Shown: positions 1 to 8,246 of the stretch, piece by piece
How the letters are laid out: every line of letters starts with the position of its first letter
Position numbering within the stretch: the stretch's first letter is position 1
Assembly: GCF_021147775.1 (NCBI RefSeq)
Contig: NZ_JAGTPK010000029.1
Span: 1 to 64,000 of the forward strand
Reading direction: 5' to 3'
DNA: 64,000 nucleotides
Source of the DNA: Pseudomonas californiensis
Lineage (GTDB): Bacteria > Pseudomonadota > Gammaproteobacteria > Pseudomonadales > Pseudomonadaceae
Translations under genes and position numbers: made by a program
The notes under the pieces: generated by a model
What the model saw: only the letters and a program-made list of their open reading frames with translations
Told to the model about the DNA's origin: nothing
Database searches by the model: none

Positions 1-44
1 GCTAGCGTGTAATCGCGCTGGCTACGCCTTTTGCCTGAGTCCAT
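1..44 (-). CDS. Transposase OrfA-like protein, N-terminal fragment cut by the window edge
   Basis: Only the first 14 codons are inside the window (MDSGKRRSQRDYTL, followed by an incomplete codon). The basic start and the RSQRDYTL stretch match, from memory, the beginning of IS3-family OrfA proteins, which carry a helix-turn-helix that recognises the element's ends. The start is supported by AGGAGG five bases upstream of the ATG. With so few residues the family call is tentative; no catalytic DDE region can be seen. Confidence 0.5.
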   Translation of the reverse strand, partial: MDSGKRRSQRDYTL

Positions 45-97
45 TGAATCCTCCTGAGGAAAGGTCAGAAGGTGTAAACCTTATTCAGGACGGGACA
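1..97 (-). mobile_element. End of an insertion sequence (probably IS3-like) running off the left edge
   Basis: The minus strand shows a well-placed Shine-Dalgarno (AGGAGG) and an ATG at 44, starting a peptide that resembles the N-terminus of IS3-family OrfA transposases. Upstream of it lie about 50 bases that could be the element's terminal inverted repeat, whose outer edge probably falls at the GGGACA or GGGACACA at 92-99. The other end of the element and any target duplication are outside the window. The boundary is therefore an estimate. The element sits just beyond the terminator downstream of bamE. Confidence 0.5.
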
Positions 98-106
98 CAA
101 TACACA

Positions 107-132
107 AAAAAGCCCGGCATGCCGGGCTTTTT
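107..132. terminator. Bidirectional intrinsic terminator downstream of bamE
   Basis: This is a perfect 26-base palindrome: a GC-rich core (GCCCGGCATGCCGGGC) flanked by five A on the left and five T on the right. It can terminate transcription in either direction. It ends the bamE message and insulates it from the insertion sequence to the left. Confidence 0.9.
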
Positions 133-148
133 GCTGAGCGTTTTTCGC

Positions 149-670
149 CTAGCGGGACTCGGTATTCAGAGGTTCCTGAGTCGGAACCGGGACTGTCTCG
201 ACACTGTCGACGTCCTTCTGGATCTGGTCCAGCAGAGAGCCGGGTTTGGCGGGCTCTTCAGGCTTCTGCTCCGGCTGGGCCTGGGCCGGCTCGGTGGTAT
301 CGCTGCCTTTGCCGAGAATCGCCTCGTCACGGCTTACGCCTGGCATGAAGTCGCCGGACAGGCTGACCAACTGATCATTGCCGTTGAATATCAGGCTGAC
401 ACGTTCCTGCTGACGCTCGCCGCCACCTGGCTGCAAGCTGTACAGGTAATCCCACCGATCGGCGTGGAAGGTGTCGGTCAGCAACGGGTTGCCCATGATA
501 AACCGTACTTGCCGCCGGGTCATTCCGGGGCGTAACTGGTCTATCATGTCCTGCGTGACGACATTACCCTGCTGGATGTCGATTTTGTAAACCCCGGGGA
601 ATGAACAACCGGCGAGTGCGAGCAGTCCCACGAAGGTGAAACTGGTTAGCAAGAGCTTGGTGTTTTGCAT
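149..670 (-). CDS. bamE: Outer membrane protein assembly factor BamE (OmlA/SmpA)
   Basis: This small lipoprotein of the BAM complex helps insert beta-barrel proteins into the outer membrane. The 173-residue product has a signal peptide ending in the lipobox LAGC, with the lipidated cysteine at residue 22. The SmpA/OmlA fold follows at about residues 35-110, containing the conserved LRPGMTRRQVRFIMGNPLL region. The C-terminal third is a low-complexity Pro/Glu/Gln tail, as in other Pseudomonas OmlA proteins. It is divergent from fur, as in P. aeruginosa, with under 100 bases between the starts, so the two promoters lie back to back. Confidence 0.95.
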   Translation of the reverse strand: MQNTKLLLTSFTFVGLLALAGCSFPGVYKIDIQQGNVVTQDMIDQLRPGMTRRQVRFIMGNPLLTDTFHADRWDYLYSLQPGGGERQQERVSLIFNGNDQLVSLSGDFMPGVSRDEAILGKGSDTTEPAQAQPEQKPEEPAKPGSLLDQIQKDVDSVETVPVPTQEPLNTESR

Positions 671-768
671 CGGTGGGCGACTTCCACTATCTTGGCTGGG
701 ACAACGTAAACCCCGATCATACCTGCATTAAGAGAAGCTGCGAAGCAGCGTCTGCGAGAAAGCTGACC

Positions 769-1176
769 ATGGTTGAAAATAGCGAACTACGTAAAGCAGG
801 ACTCAAGGTAACTCTACCGCGGGTCAAAATACTTCAAATGCTCGATTCTGCCGAGCAGCGTCACATGAGTGCCGAGGATGTTTACAAGGCACTGATGGAG
901 GCGAGTGAAGATGTTGGGCTGGCCACGGTCTACCGTGTTCTGACTCAGTTTGAAGCAGCCGGACTGGTGGTTCGCCACAACTTCGACGGCGGTCATGCTG
1001 TGTTTGAACTGGCTGATGGCGGTCACCATGACCACATGGTCAACGTGGAATCGGGGGAGGTGATCGAGTTCTTCGACGAAGAAATCGAGAAGCTTCAGAA
1101 AGCCATTGTCGAAAGACACGGCTTTGACCTGGTGGACCACAATCTGGTGCTTTACGTCCGTCACAAGAAGGCGTAA
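769..1176 (+). CDS. fur: Ferric uptake regulator Fur
   Basis: Fur is the iron-responsive repressor that binds Fur boxes when loaded with Fe(II). The product has 135 residues starting MVENSELRKAGLKVTLPR; the frame is open 32 codons further upstream, but the family start is the ATG at 769. The winged helix spans roughly residues 1-83. The metal ligands known from P. aeruginosa Fur are all present: H32, E80, H86, D88, H89, E100, E107 and H124. The protein has no cysteine at all, so it cannot form the structural CxxC zinc site of E. coli Fur. A predicted target, PrrF, lies at 55491-55602 in this window. Confidence 0.97.
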   Translation: MVENSELRKAGLKVTLPRVKILQMLDSAEQRHMSAEDVYKALMEASEDVGLATVYRVLTQFEAAGLVVRHNFDGGHAVFELADGGHHDHMVNVESGEVIEFFDEEIEKLQKAIVERHGFDLVDHNLVLYVRHKKA

Positions 1177-1184
1177 CCCAGCGG

Positions 1185-1210
1185 CAAAGGCGACTTCAAT
1201 GTCGCCTTTG
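1185..1210. terminator. Hairpin between convergent fur and recN
   Basis: Perfect 10-base-pair stem CAAAGGCGAC / GTCGCCTTTG with loop TTCAAT. It lies between the stop codons of two convergent genes. The U-tract is short on both strands, so termination strength is uncertain. Confidence 0.7.
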
Positions 1211-1223
1211 TGCTTTCAAGGCC

Positions 1224-2897
1224 TCAGTTTTTGGCGGTGACGACCATTTTTTTGGCGTGCGCCAGAGATTCCTTGGTCAGGTCAATGCCGCCCAGCATTC
1301 GGGCAACCTCTTCAATGCGCTCGTTTTTGCTGAGCTTCGACACTGCTGTGCGCGTTGCGTCATTGTCCCTGACCTTGTGCACAAACAGGTGCTGGTGACC
1401 TTGCGCTGCAACCTGAGGCAGATGCGTGACGGTCATTACTTGGCCGCGCTCGCCCAGACGCCTCAGCAACTGGCCGACAATCTCTGCCGTCGGCCCGCCA
1501 ATACCCACATCGACTTCGTCGAACACCAGTGTCGGTACGCGAGAGGTTTGCGCAGTAATAACCTGGATGGCGAGGCTGATTCGTGACAACTCACCTCCCG
1601 AGGCGACTTTTGCCAATGCCTTGAGCGGTTGGCCCGGGTTGGCGCTGACCAGTAGCTCAACGTGTTCAAGCCCGTGCGGATGCGGTTCAGGGCTGGCATT
1701 GGGTTTGAGTTCTATCTGGAAGCGACCGCCAGGCATGCCCAGGCGATGAATTTCCTGTTCGACCGCGCAGGCCAGTTGAGTCGCTGCGTTCTGGCGCAAA
1801 TCGCTCAGTTCACGCGCTTTCTCCTGATAGTGACGAGCAAACGCCTTTACTTCGTGCTCCAGACGCTCGATTGACTCGTCATTGGCATTGAGTGTTTCAA
1901 TCTCATCCAGCAATTTCTGTTGCAGCGTGGCGACTTCGCCGGGCTGTATGCGGTGTTTGCGTGCCAACGTGTAGATGGCATCAAGCCGTTCTTCCAGATG
2001 CTGCAGCTTGCCTGGGTCGGCGTCGAAGTGATCGAGAAAGCGATTGAGCTCACCTACGGCTTCTTCGACCTGGATCTGCGCGCTGGATAGCAGATCAGTG
2101 GCTTCGCTGAGCGCCGACGGCGAATTGTCCACGCTGCCAAGCCGGTGCAGGCTGGCAGTCAGCGCGTTGAGCACATTGCCGGAATCGCTTTCACTGCACT
2201 GCTCGACAACTTGACGGCAAATACTCAGCAGGCTTTCCGCGTTGGTCAGGTTCTTGTGTTCCTGCTCAAGCTGCTCGAGCTCGTTTTCACCCAGGCTCAG
2301 ACTTTCGAGCTCTTCAAGCTGATAGCTGAGCAGTTGATGCCTGGCCCGCTGCTCATCGCCGGAATTCGACAGCCGTTCCAGTTCCTGGCGGGTCTGGCGC
2401 CAGCGTTGGGCAGCCAGTTGAACCTGGCGCGCCAGGTCCGTGGCGCCTGCGTACTCGTCCAGCAGGCGTCGATGGGTGTCGGTCTTCAGAAGCGACTGAT
2501 GCTCGTGCTGGCTGTGAATATCGATGAGCAGCTCGCCGAGCACTTTCAGGTCGCCTTGAGGGCAGGGCGTGCCATTTATATAGGCGCGCGACCGTCCTTC
2601 GGCGGTGATGACCCTGCGCAGGATGCACGGGCCGTCGTTATCGAGGTCGCGCTCCTTGAGCCAGGTCTGTGCTTCGGGAATATCGATCAGGTCGAAGGTC
2701 GCCAGGATGTCTGCCTTGTCGGCACCGGGCCGCACGACGCCGCTGTCTGCACGGTCACCCAGCGTCAGGCCCAGGGCATCGAGCATGATCGATTTGCCGG
2801 CGCCGGTTTCGCCAGTGATTACGCTCATACCGCGATCCAGTTCGAGATCGAGATGTTCGACAATGGCGTAGTTGTGTACGGAAAGGTGCACCAGCAT
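1224..2897 (-). CDS. recN: DNA repair protein RecN
   Basis: RecN is an SMC-like ATPase that acts early in recombinational repair of double-strand breaks. The 557-residue product has the expected length. The Walker A motif GETGAGKS lies at residues 29-36. A long coiled-coil region occupies roughly residues 150-370. The ABC signature (SGGELSR) and a Walker B/D-loop (VFDEVDVGIGG) lie near the C-terminus. A LexA-box-like sequence 24 bases upstream of the start fits the known SOS induction of recN in Pseudomonas and E. coli. Confidence 0.97.
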   Translation of the reverse strand: MLVHLSVHNYAIVEHLDLELDRGMSVITGETGAGKSIMLDALGLTLGDRADSGVVRPGADKADILATFDLIDIPEAQTWLKERDLDNDGPCILRRVITAEGRSRAYINGTPCPQGDLKVLGELLIDIHSQHEHQSLLKTDTHRRLLDEYAGATDLARQVQLAAQRWRQTRQELERLSNSGDEQRARHQLLSYQLEELESLSLGENELEQLEQEHKNLTNAESLLSICRQVVEQCSESDSGNVLNALTASLHRLGSVDNSPSALSEATDLLSSAQIQVEEAVGELNRFLDHFDADPGKLQHLEERLDAIYTLARKHRIQPGEVATLQQKLLDEIETLNANDESIERLEHEVKAFARHYQEKARELSDLRQNAATQLACAVEQEIHRLGMPGGRFQIELKPNASPEPHPHGLEHVELLVSANPGQPLKALAKVASGGELSRISLAIQVITAQTSRVPTLVFDEVDVGIGGPTAEIVGQLLRRLGERGQVMTVTHLPQVAAQGHQHLFVHKVRDNDATRTAVSKLSKNERIEEVARMLGGIDLTKESLAHAKKMVVTAKN

Positions 2898-2920
2898 TGA
2901 GCGGCTCCCGAGCTATTTGT

Positions 2921-2936
2921 CTGGTTATTTATACAG
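2921..2936 (-). promoter_or_regulatory. Probable LexA (SOS) box of recN
   Basis: Read on the minus strand the site is CTGTATAAATAACCAG, against the gamma-proteobacterial consensus CTGT-N8-ACAG. Only one of the eight core bases differs (CCAG for ACAG). It lies directly upstream of recN, a well-known SOS gene. Confidence 0.75.
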
Positions 2937-3087
2937 TGTTTTATTTGCTTCTGACAATGCCTGGTCTTAGCTCGATTTGGTTGGTTCTTGCGATTTTTTA
3001 TTTCGGCATACGTTTGGTGGCCTTCAGCAAGCCCTGTTGATGTCCCGAATTTTTGTGAGGTAATACGCATATCTGCATGTGTTGACC

Positions 3088-3115
3088 CTTGAAGCCAGAA
3101 AATCCGATCCCATAT
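3088..3115 (+). promoter_or_regulatory. Sigma-32 heat-shock promoter of grpE-dnaK
   Basis: CTTGAAG at 3088-3094 and TCCCATAT at 3108-3115 are separated by 13 bases. This closely fits the sigma-32 consensus (CTTGAAA, 13-15 bases, CCCCATNT). The predicted start point lies about 45 bases upstream of grpE, in line with heat-shock control of the chaperone genes. Confidence 0.8.
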
Positions 3116-3167
3116 AGGGGGCAGAAGCGCGAGTTGGGTTCGCGGACGTTTTTAGAGGAGAACACTT

Positions 3168-3731
3168 ATGGCTGACGAACAGAATCTGGATGCGCAGGCC
3201 CAGGACCAGGCTGCCGATACCGGCGCCGGTGATGAATTGGCGACGCGTGTGCAGGTGCTCGAAGAGCAACTCGCTACTGCGCAAGACCAGTCCCTGCGTG
3301 TGGCTGCGGATCTGCAGAATGTCCGCCGCCGTGCAGAACAGGATGTTGAAAAGGCGCACAAGTTTGCGTTGGAAAAATTTGCCGGTGATCTGCTGCCGAT
3401 CATCGACAGTCTGGAGCGAGGCCTCGATCTGTCCAATCCGGACGACGAAAGCATTCGCCCGATGCGTGAAGGTATCGAGCTGACCTTGAAAATGTTCCAG
3501 GACACACTCAAGCGTTATCAGCTCGAAGCCATCGACCCGCACGGTCAGCCATTCAGTGCCGAACAGCACCAGGCCATGGCCATGCAGGAAAGTGCAGAGG
3601 TAGAGCCCAATACGGTGCTCAAGGTATTTCAAAAGGGTTACCAGCTTCATGGTCGCCTGCTGCGCCCGGCTATGGTCGTGGTCAGCAAGGCGCCGTCGCC
3701 TGTAACACCGTCTATCGACGAGCAGGCTTGA
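3168..3731 (+). CDS. grpE: Nucleotide exchange factor GrpE
   Basis: GrpE releases ADP from DnaK and so resets the cytoplasmic Hsp70 cycle. The 187-residue protein has an acidic N-terminus, a long dimerising helix (about residues 30-85) and the family signature near the C-terminus (FQKGYQLHGRLLRPAMVVVS). The ATG at 3168 follows an AGGAG site. It is the first gene of grpE-dnaK-dnaJ and sits directly behind a sigma-32-type promoter. A gap of about 100 bases precedes dnaK. Confidence 0.97.
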   Translation: MADEQNLDAQAQDQAADTGAGDELATRVQVLEEQLATAQDQSLRVAADLQNVRRRAEQDVEKAHKFALEKFAGDLLPIIDSLERGLDLSNPDDESIRPMREGIELTLKMFQDTLKRYQLEAIDPHGQPFSAEQHQAMAMQESAEVEPNTVLKVFQKGYQLHGRLLRPAMVVVSKAPSPVTPSIDEQA

Positions 3732-3833
3732 AATCAGCGGTAAGGCCCCCATTTATAGGCCAAGCGTTTAAGAGCTACCGCAATTTGTAAACGCAGTTGC
3801 GGCAACCAAATCAAAGTTTCGGGAGAGTCAAAG

Positions 3834-5750
3834 ATGGGCAGAATTATCGGTATCGACCTGGGGACCACCAACTCCTGCGTCTCCATTCTGGAAAACGGCA
3901 AGGCCAAGGTCATCGAGAACGCCGAAGGCACTCGTACCACACCTTCTATTGTTGCTTATGCCAACGACGGTGAAGTTCTGGTCGGTCAGTCCGCCAAGCG
4001 TCAGGCCGTTACCAACCCGCATAACACCCTTTACGCAGTAAAGCGTCTGATCGGTCGTCGTTTCGACGAGCAAGTCGTTCAGAAAGATATCCAGATGGTC
4101 CCTTACAAGATCGTCAAGGCTGACAACGGTGATGCCTGGGTCGAGGCGAACAACCAGAAGATGGCGCCTCCTCAGATTTCCGCTGAAATCCTGAAGAAGA
4201 TGAAGAAGACTGCCGAAGACTACCTCGGCGAGCCTGTGACTGAAGCGGTTATCACCGTTCCGGCCTACTTCAACGACAGTCAGCGCCAGGCCACCAAAGA
4301 CGCGGGTCGTATTGCCGGTCTGGACGTCAAGCGCATCATCAACGAACCTACTGCGGCCGCACTGGCTTACGGTATGGATAAAGCGAAGGGCGACCACACC
4401 GTCATTGTTTATGACCTGGGTGGCGGTACGTTCGACGTCTCGGTTATCGAGATCGCTGAAGTGGATGGCGAGCACCAGTTTGAAGTGTTGGCTACCAACG
4501 GTGACACCTTCCTGGGCGGTGAGGACTTTGATATTCGTCTGATCGACTACCTCGTCGACGAATTCAAGAAAGAAAGCGGTATGAACCTCAAAGGTGACCC
4601 GCTGGCCATGCAGCGTCTGAAAGAAGCTGCTGAAAAGGCCAAGATCGAGCTGTCTTCGAGCATGCAGACCGACGTCAACCTGCCTTACATCACTGCAGAT
4701 GCAACCGGTCCAAAGCACTTGAACGTGAAAATCTCGCGTTCCAAGCTGGAATCGCTGGTTGAAGACCTGGTTCAGCGCACTATCGAACCATGCCGTCTGG
4801 CCCTGAAAGACGCTGGCATCGAAATCAACTCGATCAACGACGTGATTCTGGTCGGTGGTCAGACTCGTATGCCGCTGGTACAGAAGCTGGTAACCGAGTT
4901 CTTCGGCAAAGAAGCACGTAAAGACGTCAATCCGGACGAAGCTGTTGCAATGGGTGCTGCCATCCAGGGCGCGGTACTGGCTGGCGACGTGAAAGACGTT
5001 CTGTTGCTCGACGTCAGCCCGCTGACTCTGGGTATCGAAACCATGGGCGGCGTGATGACTGCGCTGATCGAGAAAAACACCACGATTCCTACCAAGAAAT
5101 CGCAAGTGTTCTCGACAGCCGATGACAACCAGAACGCGGTAACCATCCACGTGCTGCAAGGCGAGCGCAAGCAAGCCGGTCAGAACAAGTCGTTGGGCAA
5201 GTTCGACCTGGCTGAGATCCCGCCAGCACCACGTGGTGTGCCACAGATCGAAGTGACCTTCGACATCGACGCAAACGGCATCCTGCACGTTGGCGCGAAA
5301 GACAAGGCTACTGGCAAGCAGCAGTCCATCGTGATCAAGGCCAACTCCGGTCTGTCCGAGGAAGAAATTCAGCAGATGGTTCGTGATGCTGAAGTCAACG
5401 CCGAGGAAGATCGCAAGTTCGAAGAACTGGCCGCTGCCCGTAACCAGGGTGACGCGCTGGTCCACTCGACTCGCAAGATGATCGCTGATGCAGGCGACAA
5501 AGTGACTGCGGAAGAGAAAACTGCGGTCGAGGCTGCACTGGTTGCGCTGGAAGCTGCCGTCAAAGGCGACGACAAGGCTGCAATCGACGCCAAGGTCGAA
5601 GAGCTGTCCAAGGTTTCCGCTCCTATCGCTCAGAAAATGTACGCCGAGCAGGGTGAAAATCCGGAAGCAGCCGCCAAGCCTGCTGAAGAGACTGCAAAGG
5701 CCGACGACGTCGTCGATGCCGAGTTTGAAGAAGTAAAAGACCACAAGTAA
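3834..5750 (+). CDS. dnaK: Molecular chaperone DnaK (Hsp70)
   Basis: DnaK is the ATP-driven chaperone that binds unfolded segments with DnaJ and GrpE. The 638-residue product has the usual length. Visible signatures are IGIDLGTTNSCV at the N-terminus, VYDLGGGTFDVSV in the ATPase domain and ILVGGQTRMPLV (third Hsp70 signature). The substrate-binding domain follows from about residue 390, then a helical lid and the acidic terminal tail DAEFEEVKDHK. A 644-codon frame open on the opposite strand is a codon-bias shadow. Confidence 0.98.
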   Translation: MGRIIGIDLGTTNSCVSILENGKAKVIENAEGTRTTPSIVAYANDGEVLVGQSAKRQAVTNPHNTLYAVKRLIGRRFDEQVVQKDIQMVPYKIVKADNGDAWVEANNQKMAPPQISAEILKKMKKTAEDYLGEPVTEAVITVPAYFNDSQRQATKDAGRIAGLDVKRIINEPTAAALAYGMDKAKGDHTVIVYDLGGGTFDVSVIEIAEVDGEHQFEVLATNGDTFLGGEDFDIRLIDYLVDEFKKESGMNLKGDPLAMQRLKEAAEKAKIELSSSMQTDVNLPYITADATGPKHLNVKISRSKLESLVEDLVQRTIEPCRLALKDAGIEINSINDVILVGGQTRMPLVQKLVTEFFGKEARKDVNPDEAVAMGAAIQGAVLAGDVKDVLLLDVSPLTLGIETMGGVMTALIEKNTTIPTKKSQVFSTADDNQNAVTIHVLQGERKQAGQNKSLGKFDLAEIPPAPRGVPQIEVTFDIDANGILHVGAKDKATGKQQSIVIKANSGLSEEEIQQMVRDAEVNAEEDRKFEELAAARNQGDALVHSTRKMIADAGDKVTAEEKTAVEAALVALEAAVKGDDKAAIDAKVEELSKVSAPIAQKMYAEQGENPEAAAKPAEETAKADDVVDAEFEEVKDHK

Positions 5751-5811
5751 GCGCAGGCTCACTTGAAAGCTGGTTGACCTCTTTCGAGTGGCGGCTGGTA
5801 GGATGTCGCCG

Positions 5812-5831
5812 CGCGGGAGCTTGCTCCCGCG
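5812..5831. repeat. REP-like palindrome in the dnaK-dnaJ spacer
   Basis: CGCGGGAGC and GCTCCCGCG form a 9-base-pair stem with a two-base loop, of the GGGAGC-TTGCTCCC type common as dispersed REP elements in fluorescent pseudomonads. It sits in an unusually long 327-base spacer (5751-6077). The rest of that spacer includes a Cys/Arg-rich-looking open frame with no family resemblance and a GTGGC-rich stretch at 5890-5925 that may be another dispersed repeat. No gene is supported there. Confidence 0.6.
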
Positions 5832-6077
5832 TTGGCGTGTCTGGAATACGCAAAATTTCGGCGTGCAGGTTCGTGCCTGTTCGCCCTCGTGGCAAGATCG
5901 CGACGCTCCTGCGTGGCGACTCGTTCTGCCGCTTTCTCGGTCAGTTGATCTGGCTGGTGAACGAAGACCAGGATCGTTGAATTGACGTGAGTTGGGTCCC
6001 GGCCTGGCTGGGGCTCAACGAGTTTGGCAAGGCTCAGGAGGGCTTTGCCGAACGTCCTCAAGAGTGCGGAAGAATTT

Positions 6078-7220
6078 ATGGCAAAGCGTGATTACTACGA
6101 AGTGTTGGGAGTGGAGCGAGGCTCCAGTGAAGCGGAGCTGAAGAAGGCTTATCGCCGCCTGGCGATGAAGCACCACCCAGATCGCAACCCTGATGACAAA
6201 GCGTCGGAAGAGCTGTTCAAGGAGGCCAACGAGGCCTACGAAGTTCTTTCTGATGCAAGCAAGCGAGCTGCCTACGACCAGTACGGTCATGCTGGTGTCG
6301 ACTCAAGTATGGGTGGCGGCGGTGGTTTTGGCGGTGGCGCCGGTGGCGCGAACTTCTCGGATATTTTCGGGGACGTGTTCAGTGATTTCTTCGGCGGCGG
6401 TCGTGCGGGCGGCGGCGGAGGTCGAGGCGGCGCTCAGCGCGGCAGCGATCTGCGCTACACGCTTGAGCTGAACCTCGAAGAAGCGGTCCGTGGCACGACC
6501 GTCAATATCCGCGTTCCGACGCTGGTCAACTGCAAACCGTGTGATGGCAGCGGCGCCAAGAAGGGTTCTTCGCCTGTGACCTGCCCAACCTGTGGCGGTA
6601 TTGGCCAGGTGCGCATGCAGCAGGGTTTCTTCTCTGTGCAGCAAACCTGCCCGCGCTGCCATGGTCACGGCAAGATCATCTCCGATCCGTGTGAATCGTG
6701 CCACGGTGAAGGTCGAGTCGAAGAATACAAGACGCTGTCGGTCAAAGTGCCGCCTGGCGTTGATACCGGTGATCGAATTCGTCTGTCCGGCGAAGGTGAG
6801 GCGGGCGTTCAGGGTGGGCCTACCGGCGACCTGTACGTTGTGATCAATGTGCGTGAGCACGACATCTTCCAGCGCGACGGCAAGCATCTGTATTGCGAAG
6901 TGCCGATCAGTTTCACCGATGCTGCATTGGGTGGCGAGCTTGAGGTGCCGACCCTGGATGGTCGCGTCAAGCTGAAGATTCCGGAAGGCACTCAGACAGG
7001 CAAGCAGTTCCGCTTGCGTGGCAAGGGTGTGGCTCCAGTGCGTGGTGGTGGTGCAGGTGACTTGATGTGCCGTGTTGCTGTGGAAACTCCGGTGAACCTC
7101 AGCAAGCGTCAGCGTGAACTGCTTGAAGAGTTCCGCACCTCGCTTGAAAACGACGAGTCTCACTCCCCGAAAGCCAGTGGTTGGTTTGAAGGTGTGAAGC
7201 GTTTCTTCGGCGATCTGTAA
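6078..7220 (+). CDS. dnaJ: Co-chaperone DnaJ (Hsp40)
   Basis: DnaJ delivers substrates to DnaK and stimulates its ATPase. The 380-residue product starts MAKRDYYEVLGV, so the ATG at 6078 is preferred over an in-frame start 54 bases upstream. The J domain has HPD at residues 33-35. A Gly/Phe-rich linker follows (about residues 72-118). Four zinc-finger repeats come next (CKPCDGSG, CPTCGGIG, CPRCHGHG, CESCHGEG), then the C-terminal substrate-binding and dimerisation domains. All elements of a type I DnaJ are intact. Confidence 0.98.
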   Translation: MAKRDYYEVLGVERGSSEAELKKAYRRLAMKHHPDRNPDDKASEELFKEANEAYEVLSDASKRAAYDQYGHAGVDSSMGGGGGFGGGAGGANFSDIFGDVFSDFFGGGRAGGGGGRGGAQRGSDLRYTLELNLEEAVRGTTVNIRVPTLVNCKPCDGSGAKKGSSPVTCPTCGGIGQVRMQQGFFSVQQTCPRCHGHGKIISDPCESCHGEGRVEEYKTLSVKVPPGVDTGDRIRLSGEGEAGVQGGPTGDLYVVINVREHDIFQRDGKHLYCEVPISFTDAALGGELEVPTLDGRVKLKIPEGTQTGKQFRLRGKGVAPVRGGGAGDLMCRVAVETPVNLSKRQRELLEEFRTSLENDESHSPKASGWFEGVKRFFGDL

Positions 7221-7241
7221 GGCTGACAACAGGAGCAGGGC

Positions 7242-8045
7242 ATGCGACGTATTGCCGTAGTAGGCGCCGCCGGGCGTATGGGTAAAACCTTGATCGAGGC
7301 CGTTCAGCAAGCACCGGGCGCCGGGCTGACTGCGGCCGTTGCTCGTCCCGACAGCACGCTGGTGGGTGCTGATGCGGGTGAGTTGGCGGCGTTGGGTCGG
7401 ATCGGCGTTCCCTTGTCGGATGATCTGGCTAAAGTCGCTGATGAGTTCGATGTGCTGATCGATTTCACGCATCCATCGCTCACGCTGAAGAATCTGGCGT
7501 TCTGCCGCAAGGCGGGCAAGGCGATGATCATTGGCACTACGGGTTTCAGCGCCGAGGAAAAGCAGCGGCTGGTGGAGGCCGGGAAAGACATTCCGATTGT
7601 GTTCGCGGCCAACTTCAGTGTCGGCGTGAATCTTTGCTTGAAGCTGCTTGATACCGCTGCGCGAGTGCTGGGTGACGAGGTCGATATCGAGATCACCGAG
7701 GCTCATCACCGGCACAAGGTCGACGCGCCTTCAGGCACCGCGCTGCGCATGGGTGAAGTGGTTGCCAATGCTCTGGGTCGTGATCTTGAAAAAGTCGCGG
7801 TATATGGTCGTGAAGGCCAGACCGGCGCGCGTGATCGTCAGACCATTGGCTTTGCGACCATTCGTGCTGGCGACGTAGTAGGTGATCACACCGTATTGTT
7901 CGCTGCAGAGGGTGAGCGGGTCGAGATCACCCACAAGGCGTCCAGCCGCATGACCTTTGCCAAGGGCGCGGTCAGGGCTGCAATGTGGCTGGATGGCAAG
8001 GCGCCTGGGCTTTACGACATGCAGGACGTGCTGGATCTGCGCTGA
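7242..8045 (+). CDS. dapB: 4-hydroxy-tetrahydrodipicolinate reductase DapB
   Basis: DapB performs the NAD(P)H-dependent reduction in lysine and diaminopimelate synthesis, feeding peptidoglycan. The 267-residue protein shows the nucleotide-binding GAAGRMGK motif at residues 7-14 and the catalytic region EAHHRHKVDAPSGTA around residues 155-170. It follows dnaJ by 21 bases, so it may share its transcript, an arrangement conserved in Pseudomonas. Confidence 0.97.
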   Translation: MRRIAVVGAAGRMGKTLIEAVQQAPGAGLTAAVARPDSTLVGADAGELAALGRIGVPLSDDLAKVADEFDVLIDFTHPSLTLKNLAFCRKAGKAMIIGTTGFSAEEKQRLVEAGKDIPIVFAANFSVGVNLCLKLLDTAARVLGDEVDIEITEAHHRHKVDAPSGTALRMGEVVANALGRDLEKVAVYGREGQTGARDRQTIGFATIRAGDVVGDHTVLFAAEGERVEITHKASSRMTFAKGAVRAAMWLDGKAPGLYDMQDVLDLR

Positions 8046-8158
8046 TCGCTGCTGGGCCGGGTAACAAGCCGGATTGCACGTTTCTCGTGTGATTCGGCCA
8101 ACTATTGACGTTGTCCCGCATGGCAGTTGCGCAAAACTGTCGCATTTCGCCGTGTTTC

Positions 8159-8192
8159 AGGCTCATTGGTGGTAGACCAAAATGAGCCTTTT
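8159..8192 (+). terminator. Intrinsic terminator after dapB
   Basis: A stem of AGGCTCATT with AATGAGCCT, extended by GGT/ACC around a small bulge, is followed by TTTT. It probably ends the dnaJ-dapB message and lies upstream of the carA leader. Confidence 0.75.
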
Positions 8193-8246
8193 CTGTAAGC
8201 TACAGCTTTAGTGTGTCCACTAAAAGCGCGCAGATGATTCTATAAG

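Noticed and set aside
673..768. Upstream extension of fur to 673
   Set aside because: The extra 32 residues are not in any Fur protein I know, and they cover the bamE-fur promoter region.
3828..5762. A 644-codon minus-strand frame covering dnaK
   Set aside because: It mirrors dnaK exactly, an antisense effect long known for hsp70 genes. No independent signals support it.
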